From assembly GCF_035117555.1 (NCBI RefSeq), contig NZ_JAYKPK010000001.1, positions 62,001 through 126,000 of the forward strand: DNA of 64,000 bases. The letters run 5' to 3'. Position numbers and translations under genes: made by a program. Each line of letters opens with the position of its first letter. Position 1 is the stretch's first letter. The notes under the pieces were generated by a model. It saw nothing but the letters and a program-made list of their open reading frames with translations, did not search any database and had not been told where the DNA came from. Positions 43,627 to 52,595 of this stretch are shown here, in pieces. The DNA is from Yoonia sp035117555. GTDB lineage: Bacteria; Pseudomonadota; Alphaproteobacteria; Rhodobacterales; Rhodobacteraceae.

Positions 43627-43656
43627 AAAAAAGCCCCCGGAAACCGGGGGCTTTTT
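43627..43656. terminator. Bidirectional terminator after ctaD
   Basis: GCCCCCGG (43633-43640), AAA, CCGGGGGC (43644-43651) form a perfect eight-pair stem, with A runs before and T runs after, so it can work on either strand. It lies 17-46 bases after the ctaD stop on the minus strand. Confidence 0.9.
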
Positions 43657-43672
43657 ATCTTGTCAGCCAAGG

Positions 43673-45331
43673 CTAGTGGGAATGTTGCTTATCCCAGTCT
43701 TCGCGCTTGGGCAGCGTTTCGAACGTATGCTCTGGCGGTGGGCAGGGCAGGGTCCATTCCAGCGTATCGGCATATTCGTTCCAGGGGTTGTTCTCTGTCA
43801 CCACGCGGCCGCGCAGCAATGTCCAGGCCAGGATCCCGATGAAGAACAGGAATGAGGCAAAGGACAGGAACGCCCCCCAGCTCGACACCAGGTTCCAGAA
43901 GGCAAAAGCCTCAGGATAGTCGATATAGCGGCGTGGCATCCCCTGACGACCCAGAAAGTGCTGTGGGAAGAAGGTTACGTTGGCACCGATGAACATCATC
44001 CAGAAATGCAGCTTGGCCGCCCATTCAGGATACATCCGGCCCGACATCTTGGGCAGGTAGAAATAGATACCTGCAAAGATCGCGAAGACCGCACCAAGGC
44101 TCATCACATAGTGGAAGTGCGCCACGACATAATAGGTGTCATGATAGACCCGGTCGATGCCCGCCTGTGACAGCACGATCCCGGTGACACCACCAACGGT
44201 GAACAGGAACAGGAAGCCAAAGGCCCAAAGCATCGGCGCTTTGAATTCAATCGACCCGCCCCACATCGTGGCGATCCAGGAGAAGATTTTCACGCCTGTC
44301 GGCACCGCGATGACCATGGTTGCCAGCATGAAATAGCTTTGCTGGGTCAGGGACATGCCCACGGTATACATGTGGTGCGCCCAGACAACAAAGCCCAGAA
44401 CCGCAATCGCCACCATCGCATAGACCATCGGCAGATAGCCAAAGATCGGCTTGCGGCTGAAAGTGGCGATGACATGAGAGATAATACCAAAGCCGGGGAT
44501 GATGATGATGTAAACTTCGGGGTGACCGAAGAACCACAGGATGTGCTGGTAGAGCACCGGATCGCCGCCGCCTTCTGGTTGGAAGAAGGTCGTGCCGAAA
44601 TTCCGGTCTGTCAGCAGCATGGTGATCGCACCGGCCAGAACCGGCAGGGCGAGCAGGATCATCCAGGCGGTCACAAAGATCGACCAGGCGAACAGCGGCA
44701 CTTTATGCAGCGTCATGCCCGGTGCGCGCATGTTCAGGAAAGTTGTGATGATATTGATCGCGCCAAGGATAGAGGAAGCACCCGACAGGTGGACAGCGAA
44801 GATCGCCAGATCCATCGACATGCCAGCCTCATTCGTCGACAGCGGCGGATACATGACCCAACCCACGCCCGACCCAAGCTGACCATTGCCACCCGGTGCG
44901 AACATCGAAGCCACACCCATGGCGCCACCAGCAATGAACATCCAGAACGACAGGTTGTTCAGACGCGGAAACGCCATATCCGGCGCGCCGATCTGCAACG
45001 GCATGAAATAATTGCCGAAACCACCGAACAGCGCCGGAATGACGACGAAGAACATCATCAGCACGCCGTGATAGGTGATCAGCACGTTCCACAGATGCCC
45101 GTTGGGCGTGCAGGGATCGGTCATGAACCCTTCGGTACACATATATTGCACACCGGGATACATCAGTTCGAGCCGCATATAGACGGTGAATGCGACCGAA
45201 ACGAACCCTAGAATACCTGCGGCGAACAGATACAGGATCCCGATGTCCTTGTGATTGGTGGACATGAACCAGCGGGTGAAAAAGCCCCGGTTGTCTTCAT
45301 GTGCGTCGCCGTGGATGGCTGCGTCCGCCAT
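43673..45331 (-). CDS. ctaD: Cytochrome c oxidase subunit I (aa3 type)
   Basis: Catalytic subunit with haem a and the haem a3-CuB centre; 552 residues, 12 membrane helices. Metal and haem ligands: His in ITYHGVLMMFF (haem a), the His-Tyr-linked WFFGHPEVYIIIIPGFG (CuB), WAHHMYTVGM (CuB histidines) and VAHFHYVMSLGAVF (haem a3 and haem a). The K-channel residues (HPEVY onwards) and D-channel Asn/Asp region are present. It is a lone gene here; ctaC, ctaE and assembly factors are not in the window. A promoter upstream is listed separately. Confidence 0.98.
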   Translation of the reverse strand: MADAAIHGDAHEDNRGFFTRWFMSTNHKDIGILYLFAAGILGFVSVAFTVYMRLELMYPGVQYMCTEGFMTDPCTPNGHLWNVLITYHGVLMMFFVVIPALFGGFGNYFMPLQIGAPDMAFPRLNNLSFWMFIAGGAMGVASMFAPGGNGQLGSGVGWVMYPPLSTNEAGMSMDLAIFAVHLSGASSILGAINIITTFLNMRAPGMTLHKVPLFAWSIFVTAWMILLALPVLAGAITMLLTDRNFGTTFFQPEGGGDPVLYQHILWFFGHPEVYIIIIPGFGIISHVIATFSRKPIFGYLPMVYAMVAIAVLGFVVWAHHMYTVGMSLTQQSYFMLATMVIAVPTGVKIFSWIATMWGGSIEFKAPMLWAFGFLFLFTVGGVTGIVLSQAGIDRVYHDTYYVVAHFHYVMSLGAVFAIFAGIYFYLPKMSGRMYPEWAAKLHFWMMFIGANVTFFPQHFLGRQGMPRRYIDYPEAFAFWNLVSSWGAFLSFASFLFFIGILAWTLLRGRVVTENNPWNEYADTLEWTLPCPPPEHTFETLPKREDWDKQHSH

Positions 45332-45397
45332 GTGGCTCTCCTCGTATTGGCTACAGATCGACGCCGCCGATTCAAGCGTGGGCGGTCGTTAAGCCGG

Positions 45398-45426
45398 GTT
45401 CTAGTCGCTTGCACCGCGCGGGGCAA
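45398..45426 (-). promoter_or_regulatory. Probable ctaD promoter
   Basis: On the minus strand, -35 TTGCCC (complement of 45421-45426), a 17-base spacer and -10 TAGAAC (complement of 45398-45403) fit a sigma-70 promoter. It lies 67-95 bases before the ctaD ATG, in the gap after lipB. Confidence 0.4.
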
Positions 45427-45476
45427 CTGCGGATACACGCGCGAGGTTGGGTTATATTGGCGCAGGGGTGGGCGGA

Positions 45477-46127
45477 TTACCCCGTCATCGTCGCCGCAAA
45501 TGTCTGCCGCAGCGCCACGTCGAGATCATCCATGCTGACCGGCAGGCCCAGATCGACCAAGGATGTCACGCCGTGGTCGCGGATGCCGCAAGGCACGATC
45601 CCGTCGAAATGCGACAGGTCCGGGTCCAGATTGATAGAAATCCCGTGAAACGACACCCATTTGCGCATGCGGATGCCGATAGCGGCGATCTTGTCTTCGG
45701 CCAGCGTGCCATCGGCATTGCGCGGCTTTTGCGGTCGCTGCACCCAGACACCGACGCGGCCTTGCCGGATTTCACCTTTGACGTTGAAAGTCTCCAGCGT
45801 GCCGATCACCCAGTTTTCCAGATCCTGCACGAAACGGCGCAGGTCATGGCCGCGTTTGCCGACATCGAGCATGACATAGATCACCCGCTGGCCCGGCCCG
45901 TGATAGGTATATTCGCCGCCGCGCCGCGCGTCATAGACCGGGAAACGGTCCGGGCTGATCAGATCGCCAGCCTTGGCCGAGGTGCCTGCGGTGTAAAGGG
46001 GGGGATGTTCCAAAAGCCAGATACATTCATCCGCCTCGCCCGCGATGATCGCATTCACGCGCTCTTCCATAAAGGCCAGCGCCTGCGGATAATCGGTCGA
46101 TCCGTCGCTGATGATCCATTCTACCAT
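45477..46127 (-). CDS. lipB: Lipoyl(octanoyl) transferase
   Basis: Moves the octanoyl group from acyl-carrier protein to lipoyl domains. The 216-residue protein has family blocks IWLLEHPPLYTAGTSAK, RGGEYTYHGPGQRVIYVML, and the catalytic pair: Lys in GIRMRKWVSFHG and Cys in GIVPCGIRDHGVTSL. ATG 46127 is the start. The gene has ctaD downstream on the same strand with a likely ctaD promoter between. Confidence 0.96.
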   Translation of the reverse strand: MVEWIISDGSTDYPQALAFMEERVNAIIAGEADECIWLLEHPPLYTAGTSAKAGDLISPDRFPVYDARRGGEYTYHGPGQRVIYVMLDVGKRGHDLRRFVQDLENWVIGTLETFNVKGEIRQGRVGVWVQRPQKPRNADGTLAEDKIAAIGIRMRKWVSFHGISINLDPDLSHFDGIVPCGIRDHGVTSLVDLGLPVSMDDLDVALRQTFAATMTG

Positions 46128-46178
46128 GAGTCCGGATTAGCCCTGCGGCGGCGCGATGAAAAGAGGCATGATTTCCCC

Positions 46179-46207
46179 TTGGCATCGCAAATCCGCTCGT
46201 CTATGAG
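46179..46207 (+). promoter_or_regulatory. Probable promoter of tRNA-Leu
   Basis: -35 TTGGCA (46179-46184), 17-base spacer, -10 TATGAG (46202-46207), placing transcription start about 20 bases before the tRNA. It is between the divergent lipB and the tRNA gene. Confidence 0.5.
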
Positions 46208-46233
46208 AGCGGCACTTACCTGCCTTGAGACCT

Positions 46234-46320
46234 GCGGTCGTGGCGGAATTGGTAGACGCGCAGCGTTGAGGTCGCTGTGAAGTAACATTCGTGGGGGTTC
46301 GAGTCCCCCCGACCGCACCA
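46234..46320 (+). tRNA. tRNA-Leu (anticodon GAG)
   Basis: An 87-base tRNA with encoded CCA. Acceptor GCGGTCG (46234-46240) pairs with CGACCGC (46310-46316), discriminator A, then CCA. The anticodon loop TTGAGGT between CAGCG and CGCTG gives GAG, and the T arm GGGGGTTCGAGTCCCCC is perfect. The long variable arm fits a class II tRNA. It reads CTC/CTT Leu codons. Confidence 0.97.
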
Positions 46321-46328
46321 CGGCGCCT

Positions 46329-46871
46329 TTATGCGTCACGCCAGATCCCCGGCGCCAGATCCCCCAGATCCCATTCCCCGATCCGCCAGCGCACCAGCCG
46401 CAGGGTGGGAAAGCCGATATGCGCAGTCATCCGGCGCACCTGCCGGTTGCGGCCTTCGCTGATGGTGACCTCCAGCCAAGAATCCGGCACTGATTTGCGG
46501 AACCGCACTGGTGGGTCGCGCTGCCACAGGGCGGGGGGATCGATCCGCCGCACCTGCGCGGGCCGCGTCGGGCCGTCGTTCAGCGTCACACCTTTGCGCA
46601 ATAGATCAAGATCGCGCTCTTGCGGTGCGCCTTCGACCTGCACCAGATAGGTTTTGGTCAGTTTATGTTTCGGGTCCGCAATCCGCGCCTGCAAGGCACC
46701 GTCATCCGTCAGCAAAAGCAAGCCTTCGCTGTCGCGGTCCAACCGGCCTGCCGGATAGACACCCGGCACAGTAACATAGGCCGACAGCGTCGGGCGCGGC
46801 GAGGGGCTGCGCGCATCGGTGAATTGCGACAGCACGCCAAAAGGTTTGTTGAACAGGATGATCCGGGCCAT
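46329..46871 (-). CDS. rluE: 23S rRNA pseudouridine synthase, RsuA/RluB/RluE family
   Basis: About 180 residues. The catalytic Asp lies in YPAGRLDRDSEGLLLLT (Asp 45), and the family blocks KTYLVQVEG and GRNRQVRRMTAHIG follow. It is short because it lacks the N-terminal S4 domain, as RluE does, which modifies U2457 in E. coli; the exact target is inferred. I use ATG 46871 (MARIILFNKPFGVL); 12 upstream codons are open. It lies convergent with the tRNA end. Confidence 0.85.
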   Translation of the reverse strand: MARIILFNKPFGVLSQFTDARSPSPRPTLSAYVTVPGVYPAGRLDRDSEGLLLLTDDGALQARIADPKHKLTKTYLVQVEGAPQERDLDLLRKGVTLNDGPTRPAQVRRIDPPALWQRDPPVRFRKSVPDSWLEVTISEGRNRQVRRMTAHIGFPTLRLVRWRIGEWDLGDLAPGIWRDA

Positions 46872-46956
46872 AGTTATATTTAGACCGCGAGAGGCATAAA
46901 CGTCCATCGTATACCTTTGTGTGCGACTAAGTGATTAGAAATTAACACTTTTCCTG

Positions 46957-46984
46957 TTTACAGCGGGGATTGGTGCGCTAGTGT
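46957..46984 (+). promoter_or_regulatory. Candidate promoter of the DUF3422 gene
   Basis: TTTACA (46957-46962), 16-base spacer, TAGTGT (46979-46984), 30 bases before the DUF3422 ATG, inside the divergent gap with rluE. Confidence 0.35.
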
Positions 46985-47015
46985 AAAGCAGAGTTGAAAG
47001 TGAAAGTTTCGTTTG

Positions 47016-48296
47016 ATGCCACCGATTGCTGATCATCCTTTGCGCTACACGCTGGCGAATGAATTGCATGCCCGCCCGTTTCCGGCGGTCAGCGCACCCA
47101 GCCGTGCGGCCTATCTTGCGATCAAACCGGCCAGCAATGCCGCTGGTCGCGACCGCGCCGCTGATCGCGCGCATCTGATTGATTTGCTTGACCGTTTCGG
47201 CGCGCAACATCCGCAGCCCGATGCGACACATTACTTTGGCACCATCGGCAAGCATCAGCTGAAATGGGAAAGTCATACGGAATTTGTGACTTATACCGTC
47301 TTTGGCGAAGGCGTGGCCAACCGCCCATTCGATGTCGCGACTTTTGAGGTGTTTCCGGATGATTGGCTGTCCAAGGCCCCCGGCACCCGCGTCACCTCTG
47401 CCCTGATCCGGGTCGAGGTGGTGGATGGCGACGATGGCATTCTGCAGAAAGCGCATGACTGGTTCGTGCCCGAAAGTCTGGCGATCAGCCGTGTTGTCGA
47501 AAATGATCTGATCATCGCGGGTGATTTCCGCATTGATACGGCAGGCCATATGCGGTTTGCCGTTTTCGCCCGGCCGCAGGTCGATGACCGGCGGATCGGC
47601 CGCGTCGTGCAGCGCCTGTGCGAGATCGAGACCTATAAGGCGATGTCGATGCTGGCCTTGTCCAAGGCCCGGTCGCTGGGTCCCAAGATGGGCGAATTTG
47701 ATACAACGCTGACCGGACTTCTGGCCGATATGCGCCAGTCGATGACAGATCCTGCCAAGGTCTTGCAATCGTTGCTGCAAGTCTCTGCCGAGATTGAAAA
47801 TACCATTGCTGAAACGACATTCCGCTTTGGCGCTGCGGGCGCCTATGAAACCATCGTCAATCAGCGGATTTCGGTTCTGCGTGAAGAACGCTTTGCCGGG
47901 CGGCAGACCTTTGGTGAATTCATGATGCGCCGCTTTGATCCTGCGATGCGGACCGTCAAATCGACCGAGGCGCGGCTTTATGCCATGTCTGAACGCGCGC
48001 TGCGCGCGGGTGATCTGCTGCGGACAAGGGTCGATGTGGAAAGGTCGGCGCAGAATCAGGAATTGCTGACCAGCATGGACAAACGCGCCGATCTGCAATT
48101 GCGCCTGCAACGCACCGTCGAAGGTCTGTCAGTGGTTGCGATCAGTTATTATGCCGTCAATCTCGCGCTCTATATGGCGGCACCCTTGGCAGAGGCTTTG
48201 GCGATCACCAAGCCGGTGCTGACCGCGATTACCACGCCTGCGGTCCTGCTTTTGGTCTGGCTGCTGGTGCACCGCATTCGCAAAAGCATGGAATAA
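47016..48296 (+). CDS. DUF3422 family protein
   Basis: A 426-residue protein of the DUF3422 family, widespread in Proteobacteria and of unknown function. The family start LRYTLANELHARPFPAV is clear, followed by FTVF-like and GDFRIDTAGHMRFAV segments, a long helical middle and two C-terminal membrane helices (AISYYAVNLALYMAAPLAEAL and LTAITTPAVLLLVWLLVH). It is probably anchored at the inner membrane with the N-terminal part in the cytoplasm. ATG 47016; a TTG one codon earlier is in frame. Confidence 0.87.
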   Translation: MPPIADHPLRYTLANELHARPFPAVSAPSRAAYLAIKPASNAAGRDRAADRAHLIDLLDRFGAQHPQPDATHYFGTIGKHQLKWESHTEFVTYTVFGEGVANRPFDVATFEVFPDDWLSKAPGTRVTSALIRVEVVDGDDGILQKAHDWFVPESLAISRVVENDLIIAGDFRIDTAGHMRFAVFARPQVDDRRIGRVVQRLCEIETYKAMSMLALSKARSLGPKMGEFDTTLTGLLADMRQSMTDPAKVLQSLLQVSAEIENTIAETTFRFGAAGAYETIVNQRISVLREERFAGRQTFGEFMMRRFDPAMRTVKSTEARLYAMSERALRAGDLLRTRVDVERSAQNQELLTSMDKRADLQLRLQRTVEGLSVVAISYYAVNLALYMAAPLAEALAITKPVLTAITTPAVLLLVWLLVHRIRKSME

Positions 48297-48350
48297 GGCG
48301 ATCTTGCCAGAACCCATGCAAGTGATAGCATGGTGATCTGGGGGGATCAG

Positions 48351-49664
48351 ATGCGTTTCATCGTCATTTTTGCCGCGCTTGCCAGCAGTGCTGCGGCGCA
48401 GGATTTGCCGCGCGCCTTAACCGATGCGGATTTTCACCCGGTTGACCGGGCCGAAGCTGAATTAGGCCAGCTTTTGTTCTATGACCCGATTCTATCGGGC
48501 AATCGCGATGTGTCTTGCGCGACTTGCCACCACCCGGCCTTCGGCACCTCTGACGGGTTGTCGCTGGGGATGGGCGATGGCGGCAAGGGGCTGGGGCCTG
48601 ACCGCGTGGCGGACCCGGCAAATCTGCCTGAACAGCGTATCCCGCGCAATTCACCGGCTTTGTTCAATCTGGGCGCGCGCGAATTCACCGTGTTGTTCCA
48701 CGATGGACGGATCGAGGTGGACCAGACCCGCCCCGGTGGCCTGCGTACACCCTTGGCGGATGATATGGTCACCGGCTTTGCCTCGCTTTTGTCGGCACAG
48801 ACGATGTTTCCGGTGCTGTCGGGCGATGAAATGGCCGGGCATTATAGTGAAAATGATGTGTCCCAGGCGGTGCGGCGTGGCATGATCACGGGGCCGGGCG
48901 GGGCTTGGGATATCATTTCGCGCCGGGTGGCGGATATCCCGGCCTATGCGGATGCATTTATCGCGGTTTATGATCATATCGACGATCCCGCGCAGATCGG
49001 GTTCACCGATATCTCCAACGCCATCGCCGCCTTTATGGAACTGGAATGGCGGTCTGACAACGCGCCTTTCGATGCTGTGCTGCGGGGCGAGGCGAGCTTG
49101 CCCGCACCCGCCGCCGCTGGCATGGCGCTGTTTTACGGCGAGGCTGGCTGCAGCAGCTGTCATGCCGGTCCTTTCCTGACCGACCATCAGTTTCACGCGA
49201 TGGGTGTCCCCCAGATCGGGCCGGGCAAGGCGGAACGGTTCGAAAGCCATGCCAGTGATCTGGGCCGGTTCCGGGTGACGGGGGACGCAGCGGATATGTT
49301 CGCCTTTCGCACGCCAAGCCTGCGTAATGTCGCGCTGACCGGGCCTTATGGGCATTCGGGTGCCTATGCCGATCTGCGCGCGTTTCTTGTTGCGCATCTG
49401 GACCCGGTGACCGCGCTGGACAGCTATGATCTGGATCAGGCCCTGCTGCCGGATCTGGCGGTGGATGATGGGCGCGGGCTGGCGGATAGCCCCGCCATTG
49501 CCGCTGCTGTGAGTTTGGACCCGGTCAGCTTGGATGATGCTGGGTTAGACGCTTTGCTGGCCTTTCTGGACAGCCTGACCGACCCGAATGCCAAAACCGG
49601 CGTGCTGGGCATCCCAGATACTGTGCCGAGCGGCCTATCTGTCGCGCGGGTGCCGGAGGGTTAA
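48351..49664 (+). CDS. Di-haem cytochrome c peroxidase/MauG family protein
   Basis: Periplasmic protein of 437 residues. A signal peptide is evident (MRFIVIFAALASSAAAQ). Two c-type haem motifs, CATCH at residues 56-60 and CSSCH at 267-271, mark the bacterial CcpA/MauG fold; RTPSLRNVALTGPYGHSG is a family block. The first motif is preceded by LFYDPILSGNRDVS. Function could be peroxide reduction or a MauG-type oxidative modification; I cannot tell which. ATG 48351 has a GGGGGATC site. Its 3' end overlaps the convergent FG-GAP gene by 30 bases. Confidence 0.88.
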   Translation: MRFIVIFAALASSAAAQDLPRALTDADFHPVDRAEAELGQLLFYDPILSGNRDVSCATCHHPAFGTSDGLSLGMGDGGKGLGPDRVADPANLPEQRIPRNSPALFNLGAREFTVLFHDGRIEVDQTRPGGLRTPLADDMVTGFASLLSAQTMFPVLSGDEMAGHYSENDVSQAVRRGMITGPGGAWDIISRRVADIPAYADAFIAVYDHIDDPAQIGFTDISNAIAAFMELEWRSDNAPFDAVLRGEASLPAPAAAGMALFYGEAGCSSCHAGPFLTDHQFHAMGVPQIGPGKAERFESHASDLGRFRVTGDAADMFAFRTPSLRNVALTGPYGHSGAYADLRAFLVAHLDPVTALDSYDLDQALLPDLAVDDGRGLADSPAIAAAVSLDPVSLDDAGLDALLAFLDSLTDPNAKTGVLGIPDTVPSGLSVARVPEG

Positions 49665-51122
49665 GGGCGCATTCACCTCCGCCTGATCAGTGCTTTGCGT
49701 GCCATCGGGCCAGGTGACGGTGATCGTGACGTCGGTCGCGTCACCCAGCCCGAAATGCAACGGCAGCGCCTTGCCACCCGCATGACCGCCGCCGATGGTG
49801 TTTTGCTGGCTTTGGCGCAGATCACCGCTCTGCACCACCACCACCGCGCCAATCGCATTGCGGTTGCCGCTGGATTGGTCCAGCGCAACGGATAGCCAAT
49901 TGCCGGTGTCTTCGGTCACATTGCGGTACATCTCCAACGGTGCGCGGCGGTTGACCACGATCAGGTCCAGCCGCCCGTCGCCGTCGAAATCCGCCAGCGC
50001 CGCACCGCGTGACCTGTCAGTCGTGGCGATGCCTGCGCTCAGGGCGGCCTCGGTGAACGTCCCGTCCTCCTGCTGCATCAGCAGGTTATTGGGATCGGCC
50101 ATCGCCAGCCCCGGCATCTGTTCGACATTGCCTTTGGCGATGAACAGATCAGGCCGCGCGTCATTATCCACATCGGCAAATTCCGCATGCCAGCCGGTCG
50201 ATGGCCGCCCGTCATCGCCGGTATGCGGGCGCTGGGCATAGGTGCCGATGCTGAAGGGGGCGGCCTGATAAGTGCCATCGGCTTGGGCGATCTGCAGCAC
50301 CTGATCACCCATAGAGGTCAGCATCACCTCATCCCTGCCGTCACCTGTCAGATCACGGCTGGCGATCCCCATGCCCCAAAGTGCCACATTGGGCCAGCCA
50401 TCCGCCTCACCCAGAAAGCGTTGCTCCGCGATATCCCACATCTGTTCCGATCCACCGCGCACGTAATAATGCCGGTCATTCGACAGCCGCAGGGTCATGC
50501 GCCCACGCGCATCATGGGCGGCAAGGATCGACAAAGGGCAAAAGCCGGGGGTCAGGTCACTGCTGGTATAGCCGCCATCCGTGGGCGTCAGGATTTCATT
50601 GGTATCGCAAGCCTCGAACGGGCCATCGGGATTGGCGCGGTCAACATAATTGCCAATCGCCATGACCGGCTTGCCATCGTCTTCCCACCAGGCGGTAAAG
50701 GCGGTGGTCCAATGATCGCCCATTGGCACGCCCCAATCAGCGGTCACATCCGTGAAACCGCAAGCACCATCGCCGCGCAGCACGACATTCGGCCCGACGC
50801 GCAGCACGAACAAATCCATCGCGCCATCTGCATCAATGTCGATCGGATAAGCGCCTGTTACCCCTGTCATTTCCGGGGCGGGCATAGGCGTGAAATTGAA
50901 CTCCCCGTCATTGCGCAGCAAGAGCGCCGGGTTCTCACCGCCCGCTGCGAAGACGTCCGGCAAACCATTGGCATTGCAATCGAAAACGGCCACACCTCCA
51001 CCAACGAAATGTTCCCAGCCGCCGGCATAGATATGGCCCGGCAGCGCGGCGGAACGATCTTCGAAAATAACCTCTGCACTGGCAGATGTCGCGATCAGGC
51101 ACAGGGCGAGCGCGCGGATCAT
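49635..51122 (-). CDS. FG-GAP/VCBS repeat protein with ASPIC/UnbV C-terminus (CRTAC1-like)
   Basis: Exported 495-residue protein with a signal peptide (IRALALCLIATSASAEV). It contains repeats of the FG-GAP calcium-binding pattern, for example VFDCNANGLPDVFAAGG, DIDADGAMDLFVL, DLTGDGRDEVMLTS, DVDNDARPDLFIAKG and DFDGDGRLDLIVV, which probably form a beta-propeller, and a C-terminal ASPIC/UnbV domain (GNWLSVALDQSSGNRNAIGAVV, VTITVTWPDGTQS). Such proteins bind calcium and may act at the surface. The ATG overlaps the stop of the ROK repressor (ATGA), so it is probably co-transcribed with it. It converges with the MauG-like gene. Confidence 0.87.
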   Translation of the reverse strand: MIRALALCLIATSASAEVIFEDRSAALPGHIYAGGWEHFVGGGVAVFDCNANGLPDVFAAGGENPALLLRNDGEFNFTPMPAPEMTGVTGAYPIDIDADGAMDLFVLRVGPNVVLRGDGACGFTDVTADWGVPMGDHWTTAFTAWWEDDGKPVMAIGNYVDRANPDGPFEACDTNEILTPTDGGYTSSDLTPGFCPLSILAAHDARGRMTLRLSNDRHYYVRGGSEQMWDIAEQRFLGEADGWPNVALWGMGIASRDLTGDGRDEVMLTSMGDQVLQIAQADGTYQAAPFSIGTYAQRPHTGDDGRPSTGWHAEFADVDNDARPDLFIAKGNVEQMPGLAMADPNNLLMQQEDGTFTEAALSAGIATTDRSRGAALADFDGDGRLDLIVVNRRAPLEMYRNVTEDTGNWLSVALDQSSGNRNAIGAVVVVQSGDLRQSQQNTIGGGHAGGKALPLHFGLGDATDVTITVTWPDGTQSTDQAEVNAPLTLRHPRDR

Positions 51123-52384
51123 GCCCGCGCCTCGCCCAGCACTTTGTCGGTGACCGCCGCCAGTGCCAATGCCGAAGCGCCGCGCGCCCAGACCATATCG
51201 CCCCAGGCATGGGTTTCGATCCGGCAGGGGCTGCGGCCATCGTTCAGGGTCAGTTTGCGCATCTCGGCCAGCACCTCATCTGCGTAAAGGTAATCATATT
51301 GCATCCGCTCACCCGACAGGATGATCAGTTCAGGGTCGAACAGCTGGATCACATTGGCCAGCCCCACCGACAGATAGCGCCCGGCGCGGCGAAAGATCGT
51401 GCGCGCCGCCTGATTGCCCGCTTTGGCCTGTGCGAACAAGGCATCCAGCATCGCATTGGGGCTTTGCAGGTTGCGGGGGTTGCGGTGCAATGCGGTCGCG
51501 GCTTCGCGGGCGAGGGCGTAATCGGCCAGATAAGCCTCCAGACAGCCGCGCTGGCCGCAGCGGCACAAGGCGCCGTCAAGCTGCACCTTGGTATGTCCCA
51601 GTTCCAGCCCCATGCCGCGCGATCCGCGGAACAGGCGATTATCCAGCACCAGCCCCATGCCCACGCCATGTTCGATGGTGACGACCGCAAAATCCGTCAT
51701 CGACCGGCCCGCGCCAAACCAGAGTTCTGCCAAAGTCAGCACATTGGCATCATTGTCGAGGTAAAGCGGCAAGCCGAACCGCGCGACAAAGGCGGTGCCA
51801 AGGTCCATTTCACGCTCCGCCAGCAACGGCGACCACGGCACAGTCCCGGTCTGGTGATCAACGATGCCGGACAGGCCGATCCCGACTGCGGCGATATCGC
51901 ATAATTCCTTGCCTGTGGCCTGCAAAACCTGCGCGATCAGCACAGCGATTTCATCCAACAGATCGTCCAGCGATTTGCGTGTCGGCGGGGTGGGCAGGCT
52001 GGCGTCGGCCACCATCTGACCGGAAAAATCGGTCAGCACGGCGGTATGGACCTCATCCGACAATTTGATGCCGATGACATGGCAGGCCTCAGACACAACC
52101 TCCAATGCTACGGGCGGGCGGCCGCGCCCGGTTTCGCGCGGCAGGCCTTCAACCTCGCGCAGAAGCCCTGCGGCAATCAGATCGGCGGTCAGCGTGGTGG
52201 CTGACCCGGCGCTGATGCCAAGCGCGCGGGTCACATCGGTGCGTGCGGCGCGACCGGCCCCGCGAACATGCTCGAAAATCTGCTGGCGCAGGGGCTTTGC
52301 GACTGCGCTGGCGGTCGGCAACAATGGGCCGCAACCCGACAGGGCAGGCGATTCGTTGCCATCGGAAGAGAATTCATCATACAT
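51119..52384 (-). CDS. xylR: ROK-family transcriptional repressor, probable xylose regulator
   Basis: A 421-residue repressor with an N-terminal winged HTH (ADVTRALGISAGSATTLTADLIAAGLL) and a ROK domain. The zinc-binding CRCGQRGCLE and the sugar-site EHGVGMGLVLDNRLFRGSRGMGLELGH are retained. The ATP-binding DxGxT loop of ROK kinases is replaced by GIKLSDEVHT, so it should be a regulator, not a kinase. It is divergent from xylF, across 211 bases, so it probably represses the xylose genes and responds to xylose; this is inferred from position and family. Its stop overlaps the ATG of the FG-GAP gene. Confidence 0.87.
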   Translation of the reverse strand: MYDEFSSDGNESPALSGCGPLLPTASAVAKPLRQQIFEHVRGAGRAARTDVTRALGISAGSATTLTADLIAAGLLREVEGLPRETGRGRPPVALEVVSEACHVIGIKLSDEVHTAVLTDFSGQMVADASLPTPPTRKSLDDLLDEIAVLIAQVLQATGKELCDIAAVGIGLSGIVDHQTGTVPWSPLLAEREMDLGTAFVARFGLPLYLDNDANVLTLAELWFGAGRSMTDFAVVTIEHGVGMGLVLDNRLFRGSRGMGLELGHTKVQLDGALCRCGQRGCLEAYLADYALAREAATALHRNPRNLQSPNAMLDALFAQAKAGNQAARTIFRRAGRYLSVGLANVIQLFDPELIILSGERMQYDYLYADEVLAEMRKLTLNDGRSPCRIETHAWGDMVWARGASALALAAVTDKVLGEARA

Positions 52385-52502
52385 AGTTCAGCCCCTGAAT
52401 TATAAACGGGCGATAAGACGGCCAGAACCCGAAGTCTTCACAGACTGCCCAATAATTCCGCAGTCTCAAAGCCATATTTCACGAAACACAGCGATTTTTA
52501 TT

Positions 52503-52531
52503 TTGACAAGTGAATTTAATATGGCATTTTG
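52503..52531 (+). promoter_or_regulatory. Candidate xylF promoter
   Basis: A consensus -35 TTGACA at 52503-52508 lies 88-93 bases before the xylF ATG. With a 17-base spacer the -10 would be ATTTTG (52526-52531), which is weak, so activation or a different -10 is possible. An A+T-rich run stands around it. Confidence 0.35.
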
Positions 52532-52540
52532 AAGAGCGTA

Positions 52541-52574
52541 GGGTCGTATGACCCACACCCTCACTGCATGAGGG
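52541..52574 (+). promoter_or_regulatory. Two inverted repeats in the xylF leader
   Basis: GGGTC-GTAT-GACCC (52541-52554) and CCCTCA-CTGCA-TGAGGG (52558-52574) lie just upstream of the ribosome site GGGAGGA (52585-52591). Either may be a repressor operator or a leader hairpin. They are consistent with ROK repressor control but have no proven role. Confidence 0.4.
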
Positions 52575-52595
52575 CCGCATTTCTGGGAGGAATAC

